The notes below the pieces were generated by a model that saw only the letters and a list, made by a program, of their open reading frames with translations, ran no database searches and was not told where the DNA came from. Position numbers and translations under genes: made by a program. Source: Candidatus Pacearchaeota archaeon (lineage in GTDB: Archaea; Nanobdellota; Nanobdellia; Pacearchaeales; GW2011-AR1). Taken from it: DNA of 11,037 nt. Shown in pieces: positions 1 to 5,785 of the stretch; position 1 is the first letter of the stretch, and the number at the start of each line of letters is the position of its first letter. The stretch is taken from contig NZCQ01000022.1 in the NCBI GenBank assembly GCA_002688335.1, positions 1 to 11,037 of the forward strand, written 5' to 3'.

Positions 1-1
1 T

Positions 2-1444
2 GATGAACAGAAGAAATCATTGAGAAATTCATATTTTTTTAGAGAAGAAAGTATGATCAAAGCGTTAGAGATTGCTAGAGGAGATGCTGAATTACAAAAG
101 GAATTATTAAGTAGATTTAATCCCCCTCAGACAATTAAGGATCCTGTTCATGGAGACTCAATAGAAGATCCCATTGTGGGTCAGATTGGAAGAATAGGGG
201 GTGGAGGTTTACTGCCGCCTAGCTCAGGAACTGTGAGTCCTGATGGAAGTATTATAGGCTCTGGTTTTGGTTTGATTAGGGAAGAGGTTAATTACGATAA
301 TTTTGCAAAGATGCATTCATTGTTAGAAGGCAATGATGAAGCTCAGAAGACACTCATTACTGGATATGGAGCGACCTTGAGAAGCAATACTGAGAGATTA
401 AGAGAGTTTATTGCTAATAACGATCAAGGAGCTAGAACTGTTATCAATGCGATTGGCATTCCAGCAAGTCGCATATATAATAATGAAGAATTTCAAAAAC
501 AAGTGAAAGGTTTTGGATTTAATCCCCATCAAAAATTGATTATTGCAAATAGCGTCCTAGAAAACATTAATCGTAATGATGAAAAGATTTCTTCAGCAAA
601 TATTAGGGAATATTCTAGTAGAATTATTTCTGCGCTTGATCGGGATAGCGATAGAGAGATACTGGGCCCTAATAGTAATCTAATACATATTGATGGAGAA
701 ACTAAGGCTTATGTTGATAGTCAACTTAAAATAAAGGGCGATCTTTTTGATGGAAGTAAAGTTGATAGCTTAGCTAAAGATTCTAAAGTTGGAAGGGTGA
801 AAACATTTAATAATGAAGAATCTGACAAATTTCTTGATACCATCAAAAAAAGCGAAGGAACAACTTCTGTACTAATTACGGGATCTGCAGACAGGGGAAG
901 TTTTTATCTCACTGATGAATCAAATAATAGAATAGATCGCGGAGATTTTGCAGATGCATTGCTTGAAAGAACTAAAAATGATGAAAGTTTAAGTGATTTA
1001 ACCATTATTCTAAGATCACGAAGTGAAGCCGAAACCTTTGTTGAGAAATTTTATGGAGAGTTGATAGATAGAGAAGTTAAAAGTTATCCTAAAATATATG
1101 TCTCATCAGAAGGAGATTTTGTGACTAGAAAAGATGGAGAAATCATACTTGATCCTTTTTTATATAATCTTAATAAAATTAAAGAATCTGGAAAACCTTT
1201 AACTGGAAAAAATCTTTTTCAACAATCATTATACAAGGAACATAGAACCATTTATTTACCAATAGAAAAAGATGGAAAGGTGGAGATATTAAAGATTGGA
1301 GCAGATCCTTCAGATTATAAGTTGGATGGGCTTAATCCTAGAAATCCGGAAAATTCTCCAGATGCTCCTACATTCAACAAACCTAATAAAATCTTCTTGC
1401 ATGATCTAGAGAAACATGGAATTGATCCAAGGGTTTTCGGTTGA
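2..1444 (+). CDS. C-terminal part of a large hypothetical protein with a caspase-like (apparently inactive) region
   Basis: The frame is open to the left edge with no stop, so this is probably the 3' part of a longer gene; internal starts TTG at 20 and ATG at 53 are possible but neither has a visible promoter. Numbering from the TTG at 20, residues 35-85 are a Gly/Pro-rich linker, 90-215 look mostly helical, and 280-370 alternate strand-helix-strand. In that last part, VLITGSADRGSFYLTD (284-299), a helix, LTIILRSRSEAETF (327-340) and KIYVSSEGD (358-366) follow the order of a clan CD caspase-like core. The expected GHG is GSA, and the expected DSC is RSR, so both catalytic positions are absent. 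The match is by eye only. No signal peptide is visible because the N-terminus is missing. The protein ends in a charged, Pro/Asn-rich tail. Function is unknown; coding status is secure from length and composition. Confidence 0.8.
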   Translation, partial: DEQKKSLRNSYFFREESMIKALEIARGDAELQKELLSRFNPPQTIKDPVHGDSIEDPIVGQIGRIGGGGLLPPSSGTVSPDGSIIGSGFGLIREEVNYDNFAKMHSLLEGNDEAQKTLITGYGATLRSNTERLREFIANNDQGARTVINAIGIPASRIYNNEEFQKQVKGFGFNPHQKLIIANSVLENINRNDEKISSANIREYSSRIISALDRDSDREILGPNSNLIHIDGETKAYVDSQLKIKGDLFDGSKVDSLAKDSKVGRVKTFNNEESDKFLDTIKKSEGTTSVLITGSADRGSFYLTDESNNRIDRGDFADALLERTKNDESLSDLTIILRSRSEAETFVEKFYGELIDREVKSYPKIYVSSEGDFVTRKDGEIILDPFLYNLNKIKESGKPLTGKNLFQQSLYKEHRTIYLPIEKDGKVEILKIGADPSDYKLDGLNPRNPENSPDAPTFNKPNKIFLHDLEKHGIDPRVFG

Positions 1445-1573
1445 TTTTATTGGAGAGGTTACGCTGTCAATAACTCTTGAATTCATTTTACCTAAAAAAA
1501 GTAATGTTTCAATGACTTGTAATGTAAGAGTTTCATGAGAATAATTGAAAGTCTGAATAATGTTTCTTGTTAC

Positions 1574-1602
1574 ATCGGTTAAAATATCGAAATATAACCG
1601 AT
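1574..1602. repeat. Inverted repeat, possible operator of the ATPase gene
   Basis: ATCGGTTA (1574-1581) and its exact reverse complement TAACCGAT (1595-1602) are separated by 13 nt. The repeat ends 4 nt before the TATA box at 1607. A dimeric regulator bound here would sit where the TFB-recognition region lies, so either repression or recruitment is possible. No regulator is identified. Confidence 0.4.
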
Positions 1603-1606
1603 AGAC

Positions 1607-1614
1607 TTATAAAT
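1607..1614 (+). promoter_or_regulatory. Archaeal TATA box for the ATPase gene
   Basis: TTATAAAT is centred 24.5 nt upstream of the ATG at 1635. In archaea transcription starts about 25 nt after the TATA centre, so the mRNA would begin at or next to the start codon (leaderless). The same spacing recurs at four other genes in the window. Confidence 0.6.
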
Positions 1615-1634
1615 ATTCATGCCTATTAAATCTC

Positions 1635-2936
1635 ATGGAAAAAGCAGAAATAATAGAGATATTAGAAGATTGGAATTTCTGGAATAAAGAGCATGATGTG
1701 GGCATTATTCGAGAAGACTATCTTAAGAGGATAGAAAAATTAGCTGAAACAAAACAGGTAATTGCAATAATGGGTGCTAGAAGATCTGGTAAGAGCACTA
1801 TAATGCTCCAATATCTAAAACGATTGGTAACAGAGAGAAATATTGATCCAAAAAATACACTATATGTTAATTTTGAAGATTTGCGGTTTAAAAAACTTGA
1901 TTTAGATTTATTGAATAAAATCTATGAAACTTATATTGAATATAAGCAACCTTCATCGAAACCGTTTATTTTTTTAGACGAATTACACAATATTGGTGAA
2001 TGGGAGAGATTTGCAAGAACAAAACATGAATTAAAGGAAGCAATGATATTTATATCAAGTTCTAATGAAAAGTTATTATCTGGAAAACTTGCTAGCCTAC
2101 TTACTGGAAGACATCTTGATATTCATGTTTTTCCATTGGATTTCAAAGAGTTTTTAAGATTTAAGGAGGTTTATATTAAAGGGGAATCAGATTTGATCTC
2201 AAAAAGAAGAAAAATAAAATCCTTGCTAAACGAATATTTAGAGTATGGGGGTTTTCCTTTAATTGTTTTACAAGAATCAAAAGAAGAGTTGTTAAAGACC
2301 TATTTTGAAGATATTATTAATAAAGATGTGATTGAATATCACACGATAAATCATGTTACTAAGATAAAGTCTTTGGCCAAATTTTATCTAACAAATGTGG
2401 GAAGGAGAATTTCATTTAATAAGATATCAAAATTATTGAGCCTTAGTTTAGACACTATTGAAAGGTATTCTTATTATCTAGAAGAAGCATATTTAATTAA
2501 ATTTATTAAAAAGTTCTCTTATTCTGTAAAGGATCGGGAAAGAACTATGTCTGTGGTCTATGTAATTGATAATGGGATAAGAAATCTATTGGGATTTAAA
2601 TTTAGTAAGGACTCAGGTTGGTTATATCAAAACGCTGTCGCTAATTATTTAATGAGAAAATATGATCAAGAAGGAATCTTTTATTGGATGAATAGTTTGA
2701 GCGAAGAGGTAGACTTTGTCGTAAAGAAAGGATTAAAAGTGAAACAATTGATTCAGGTTTGTTATGATCTTTCCAACAATGAAACAAAAGAGAGAGAGAT
2801 TAAATCGTTATTAAAATCTAGTAAAGAATTGAAATGTAATAACCTATTAATAATTACAGATGAGAAGGAAGGAGAAGAAAAGATAAGGGGAAAAAGAATA
2901 AAGTATATTTCCTTATGGAAATGGCTGCTTAAATAA
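1635..2936 (+). CDS. AAA ATPase with DUF4143-like C-terminal domain
   Basis: A 433-aa cytoplasmic P-loop ATPase. Walker A is GARRSGKST at residues 47-55 (K53, S54); Walker B is FIFLDE at 111-116; a sensor-1-like strand ends at N144; GRH at 158-160 offers a candidate arginine finger (R159); GGFP at 205-208 is typical of this family. Residues about 230-300 resemble a winged-helix segment, and 325-410 match the DUF4143 C-terminal domain, which is related to PD-(D/E)XK nucleases: D360 lies in EEVDFVV, followed by a strand with QVCYDL at 374-379. The usual acidic residues at the helix (here Q332) and after the second strand (here Q374) are not acidic, so nuclease activity is doubtful. Such ATPases are common, often laterally exchanged, in archaea and bacteria; their cellular role is generally unknown. 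The ATG fits a leaderless promoter at 1607-1614. It is monocistronic as far as visible, with the next gene having its own TATA box. Confidence 0.93.
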   Translation: MEKAEIIEILEDWNFWNKEHDVGIIREDYLKRIEKLAETKQVIAIMGARRSGKSTIMLQYLKRLVTERNIDPKNTLYVNFEDLRFKKLDLDLLNKIYETYIEYKQPSSKPFIFLDELHNIGEWERFARTKHELKEAMIFISSSNEKLLSGKLASLLTGRHLDIHVFPLDFKEFLRFKEVYIKGESDLISKRRKIKSLLNEYLEYGGFPLIVLQESKEELLKTYFEDIINKDVIEYHTINHVTKIKSLAKFYLTNVGRRISFNKISKLLSLSLDTIERYSYYLEEAYLIKFIKKFSYSVKDRERTMSVVYVIDNGIRNLLGFKFSKDSGWLYQNAVANYLMRKYDQEGIFYWMNSLSEEVDFVVKKGLKVKQLIQVCYDLSNNETKEREIKSLLKSSKELKCNNLLIITDEKEGEEKIRGKRIKYISLWKWLLK

Positions 2937-2956
2937 ATTTATAAACGATTATATCG

Positions 2957-2964
2957 TATAAAAG
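2957..2964 (+). promoter_or_regulatory. TATA box for the pilin-like gene
   Basis: TATAAAAG is centred 24.5 nt upstream of the ATG at 2985, supporting that ATG rather than the one at 2973. A second TATA-like string, TTTATAAA at 2938-2945, would place the transcript start near 2966, upstream of both ATGs. A short inverted repeat (ACGAT at 2945-2949, ATCGT at 2953-2957) lies between the two boxes. Confidence 0.55.
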
Positions 2965-2984
2965 ATATAAAGATGGTGTTGGAA

Positions 2985-3740
2985 ATGAATAGTAAGGGAC
3001 AGTTAACAATATTTATTATTTTGGGAATTGCTTTGCTTATAGTTTTAGTTGTTTTATTTTCTGATAGGAATTTTGTTTCAATATTTATTCCAAAAACCCC
3101 TGTTGGACAGATTGAAGATTGTATGTTAGATAGCTTAGGGGAGGGGGTTGAGATAATTGGGAAGCAAGGAGGATCTATAAGTCCTGAAAATTATTATTTG
3201 TATAAAGATGATAAGATAGAATATATTTGTTATGCTGAGGAGAATTATGAGGGATGTGTGAATCAAAAGCCGTTGCTTAGAGAGAGTGTTGAGAAGGAAT
3301 TGGAAGAATATGTTAGGCCCAAGATTGTAGAATGTGTTAAAGAAGTTGAATCCATTACTGAGGGTATGAGTTATAAAGATCCAGAAGTTGATGTTGATGT
3401 TGTTCTAGGAGATGTTATACTTGATGTTAAATTGGATTTAAAAATTGAGAATGGAGAAAATACGGAGTTTTATAAAAACATTAAAATAGATGTTAATTCT
3501 AAGTTGTATGAATTTGTGATTGTTGCTATGCGGCTTGTGAATATTGAAGCAGAGTATGGAGATGCTCATGTTGATGGATATATGTTTCAGGATAAAAACC
3601 TAAAGGTAGAAAAAATAAAGCAAGGGGATGGAAGCACTTTATATATATTGAATAATAGAAATAAGGAGGAGAAGTTTCAATTTGCGGTGAGGAGCCATGT
3701 TGTTCCTCCTGGAAAGATCGAGATAGAGAAATTTAGGTAA
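2985..3740 (+). CDS. Membrane-anchored pilin-like surface protein (class III signal peptide-like N-terminus)
   Basis: A 251-aa protein beginning MNSKGQLTIFIILG. The Lys-Gly-Gln followed by a hydrophobic stretch (residues 6-25) resembles archaeal type IV pilin (class III) signal peptides, cut before Q6 by a prepilin peptidase. The remainder is an extracellular, acidic, mostly beta domain with four cysteines (46, 82, 91, 117). It shares a layout with the protein at 9621: a Cys about 20 residues after the membrane segment, a Gly-Gly element (here QGG at 61-63), and a helix ending in Cys (here C117). An upstream in-frame ATG at 2973 would add four residues; I chose 2985 because of TATA spacing, the GGTG ribosome-binding motif at 2975-2978 and the position of the signal motif. 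It leads the surface block. It could also be a bitopic anchor with no pilus role. Confidence 0.85.
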   Translation: MNSKGQLTIFIILGIALLIVLVVLFSDRNFVSIFIPKTPVGQIEDCMLDSLGEGVEIIGKQGGSISPENYYLYKDDKIEYICYAEENYEGCVNQKPLLRESVEKELEEYVRPKIVECVKEVESITEGMSYKDPEVDVDVVLGDVILDVKLDLKIENGENTEFYKNIKIDVNSKLYEFVIVAMRLVNIEAEYGDAHVDGYMFQDKNLKVEKIKQGDGSTLYILNNRNKEEKFQFAVRSHVVPPGKIEIEKFR

Positions 3741-3742
3741 AA

Positions 3743-4003
3743 ATGGTGAATGGAATAAATAGGGGTTTTTTATGCTTCGAACCTGACTTGCGTCAATGTT
3801 CTCCGCCAAAAGTATTGAAAGTTGATAATTTTGAGACTCGAGAGAGGAGATCTTTGCTTTCTAGGAATGCTAATAGCAATAAGATATTGAATAAAAAGAG
3901 AGAAAATAGGTTGGACAGAATGGTCCAACACAACTCACTGACACCAAGCGGTCTTGTTAATGGATCAAAGTATTTAAATGTTAATGATAGGGTGTTAAAA
4001 TGA
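3743..4003 (+). CDS. Possible small basic protein of unknown function (uncertain coding region)
   Basis: An open frame of 86 codons begins 2 nt after the preceding stop and overlaps the next start by 4 nt (ATGA at 4000-4003), which is typical of genes inside an operon. Against this, the product is rich in Asn, Arg, Ser and Lys with no hydrophobic core, membrane segment or recognisable motif; codon choice differs from both neighbours (CGT, CCG, CTG, CAC, GTC appear); two hairpins lie inside it; and a well-placed TATA box for the next gene sits near its end. It may therefore be a non-coding spacer or structured RNA region that happens to be open. If it is coding, a small nucleic-acid-binding or disordered protein would be the simplest guess, but nothing shows it. 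I do not recognise it. Confidence 0.33.
   Translation: MVNGINRGFLCFEPDLRQCSPPKVLKVDNFETRERRSLLSRNANSNKILNKKRENRLDRMVQHNSLTPSGLVNGSKYLNVNDRVLK
3779..3801 (+). repeat. Hairpin-forming inverted repeat between surface genes
   Basis: GAAC (3779-3782) pairs with GTTC (3798-3801), and TGAC (3784-3787) pairs with GTCA (3792-3795), with a TTGC loop and a 1x2 internal loop. This gives eight base pairs in total. It lies just after the pilin-like gene and could act on RNA stability or processing. Confidence 0.35.
3910..3929 (+). repeat. Perfect 7-bp hairpin upstream of the Cys-rich gene
   Basis: GTTGGAC (3910-3916) and GTCCAAC (3923-3929) are exact reverse complements around a 6-nt loop, AGAATG. Four of the seven pairs are G-C, strong for this AT-rich sequence. 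It is 42 nt before the TATA box at 3971, so it may be an operator or an RNA stem. No T-tract follows, so it is not a classical terminator. Confidence 0.45.
3971..3978 (+). promoter_or_regulatory. TATA box for the Cys-rich surface gene
   Basis: TATTTAAA is centred 25.5 nt before the ATG at 4000, matching the leaderless spacing of other genes here. A GGTG ribosome-binding-like motif also lies at 3991-3994, so translation could be initiated either way. The box suggests the Cys-rich gene can be transcribed separately from the pilin-like gene. Confidence 0.5.
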
Positions 4004-5784
4004 AAAAAGAGATGAAAAAGATATTATTTGGAGTGTTGTTCTTATTTGTGTTGACTAGTATGAATTTTGTTTTTGCTCAGACTAGTGATTTTAATGTTTG
4101 TTGTGAGAAGACTAAGAGTGGAGCGTGGTGTCAGAATACTCAGGCAGATCAGTGTGATGATGATTTTAGAGTGACTCCAACTAGCTGTGATGCAACTAGT
4201 TTTTGCGAGCCAGGGATTTGTATTGATAGTGAAGAAGGAATTTGTGCAAAAAATACTCCCCAGAGAGTTTGCGAGTTAACAACAGGGACGTGGGTTGATG
4301 CTGAAAGTGAGGATGAGATTCCTCAATGTACATTAGGTTGTTGTATTTTAGGGGATCAAGCTAGTTTTGTGACATTAACTAGATGTAAAAGAATTTCTAG
4401 AGTTTATGGATTGGAGACTAATTTTAGGAGTGATATAACTGACGAGACTCAATGTATTTTAACTGCTCATGCATCAGATAAAGGTGCTTGTGTTTTTGAT
4501 TCTGATGGGGAAAAGACTTGTAGGTTTAGTACAAGACAAGAGTGTTTGGAGACTATAAGTGATGGAGGGAATGTTACTAGCGAGGTTGAATTTTTCAAAG
4601 ATTTCTTATGTAGTGCTGATGAATTAGCAACAAACTGTGGGCCAACTAGAGAAACTATTTGTGTTGAAGGACTAGATGAAGTTTACTTTAAGGACAGTTG
4701 TGGAAACCCTGCTAATATTTATGATGCAAATAGAATTTATGATAAAGATCCAAAGTATTGGAGAAATATTGTGCATAAGGCTAATTCTTGTGAGGATGGG
4801 AATGGAAATATAAATTCTAGGGGTTGTGGAAATTGTAAATATCTTGGAGGAAGTATTTGTGGAGAGAGTAGAGGGAAAACAACTTATGGGAGTAATTATT
4901 GTAGGGATTTAAATTGTTATGATACTGAGAATGGTAGAGATTATAAGAATGGGGAGAGTTGGTGTATTACTATTGGAGAGAGTGGGCAAGGTTTAGATCC
5001 AGTTGGAAGTAGGCATTTTAGACATGTTTGTGTTCAAGGGGAAGAGATAGTTGAACCTTGTGAAGATTTTAGAAATGAAGTTTGTATAGAACAAGTGCAT
5101 CCTGCAAGTAATGATTTTAATGAAGCTGCTTGTAGAGTAAATCGATGGGATGATTGTATTGATCAATTTGTAGAAGAAGATTGTTTGAATGCAGACCAGA
5201 GAGATTGTTTTTGGTTAAATGGATTACATTATGATGGGAGTGGGGGTGAGGAACAAGCTAGAACACTAGCGGACGTAGAACCTGAAGAAGGGGAAGAAAG
5301 TTTTTTTGACAAAGTATTTGGAAGTAGTGATGAAGATGATGTTGATAAAGGTAAGGGAATTTTAAGGGGTGGAAGCATTTGTATTCCGAATAATTCTCCT
5401 GGTTTAGAGTTTTGGCAAGAGAGTAATGCTAAAGATGTTTGTAGTTTAGGAAATTCTATTCAAACTGTTTATTATAAAGAAGATTTATTTGGGAATAGGG
5501 AATGTGATAAGAATTGTGAGGTTACAGAAACAGGATGGGTGAATAAGATAAATAATGTTTGTGTGAGTTTGGGAGATTGTGGGGCTTATGTTAACATAAA
5601 TAATGTGTATACTGATGATGGGGTTGTTTGGAAGCAGAATGGTAAGAGAAAATCTATTCAGACGGGTTTGTTATTGAGTGTTCAGGAATCTGCTTCTGGA
5701 GGAGCTAGCGAAGTTGTGGAAGAGGGAAGTTTTGAAGAATTTGAGGAAGTAAATCAAGAAGGAAGCGAGGTGTTTAGTCAGTAA
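4000..5784 (+). CDS. Secreted cysteine-rich surface protein
   Basis: A 594-aa protein with a clear Sec signal peptide: Lys-rich start, hydrophobic stretch 9-23 and a probable cut after VFA at 24-26. The mature part has about 41 cysteines (roughly 7%), spread from residue 34 to 527, including CC pairs at 34-35 and 114-115, CGNC at 276-279 and CDKNC at 502-506. Such density implies many disulfides or metal sites outside the cytoplasm. Recurrent short motifs (Cys, 6-12 residues, Cys, often beside Asp/Glu/Asn) suggest small repeated disulfide modules. Residues 425-450 are an acidic linker, and the Glu/Ser-rich tail (565-594) looks disordered. No transmembrane segment follows the signal peptide, so it is secreted or held by partners. 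From memory, proteins with this N-terminal pattern (CCEKT then GAWCQN) recur in Woesearchaeota-like genomes next to a protein like the one at 5786; I could not verify this. Molecular function is unknown. Confidence 0.92.
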   Translation: MKKEMKKILFGVLFLFVLTSMNFVFAQTSDFNVCCEKTKSGAWCQNTQADQCDDDFRVTPTSCDATSFCEPGICIDSEEGICAKNTPQRVCELTTGTWVDAESEDEIPQCTLGCCILGDQASFVTLTRCKRISRVYGLETNFRSDITDETQCILTAHASDKGACVFDSDGEKTCRFSTRQECLETISDGGNVTSEVEFFKDFLCSADELATNCGPTRETICVEGLDEVYFKDSCGNPANIYDANRIYDKDPKYWRNIVHKANSCEDGNGNINSRGCGNCKYLGGSICGESRGKTTYGSNYCRDLNCYDTENGRDYKNGESWCITIGESGQGLDPVGSRHFRHVCVQGEEIVEPCEDFRNEVCIEQVHPASNDFNEAACRVNRWDDCIDQFVEEDCLNADQRDCFWLNGLHYDGSGGEEQARTLADVEPEEGEESFFDKVFGSSDEDDVDKGKGILRGGSICIPNNSPGLEFWQESNAKDVCSLGNSIQTVYYKEDLFGNRECDKNCEVTETGWVNKINNVCVSLGDCGAYVNINNVYTDDGVVWKQNGKRKSIQTGLLLSVQESASGGASEVVEEGSFEEFEEVNQEGSEVFSQ

Positions 5785-5785
5785 A

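Larger units (their letters stand above)
1445..1634. other. Intergenic region upstream of the ATPase gene
   Basis: This 190-nt stretch separates the truncated left gene from the ATPase gene. It is AT-rich and holds no convincing reading frame. Its last 60 bases contain a perfect 8-bp inverted repeat and a TATA box, described separately. No clear T-tract terminator follows the stop at 1444. Confidence 0.6.

Noticed and set aside
1465..1540. Short frame with alternating hydrophobic residues after the left-edge gene
   Set aside because: About 25 codons with no start codon in a sensible place and no promoter; it looks like chance.
3776..3812. TTCGAAC followed by CTCCGCCA, reminiscent of a tRNA T-loop and 3' end
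   Set aside because: The bases flanking TTCGAAC do not form a 5-bp T-stem on either strand, and no D-arm, anticodon arm or acceptor pairing could be found.
3923..3999. Terminator after the 7-bp hairpin
   Set aside because: The stem is not followed by a T-tract, and archaeal terminators rely mainly on T-runs.
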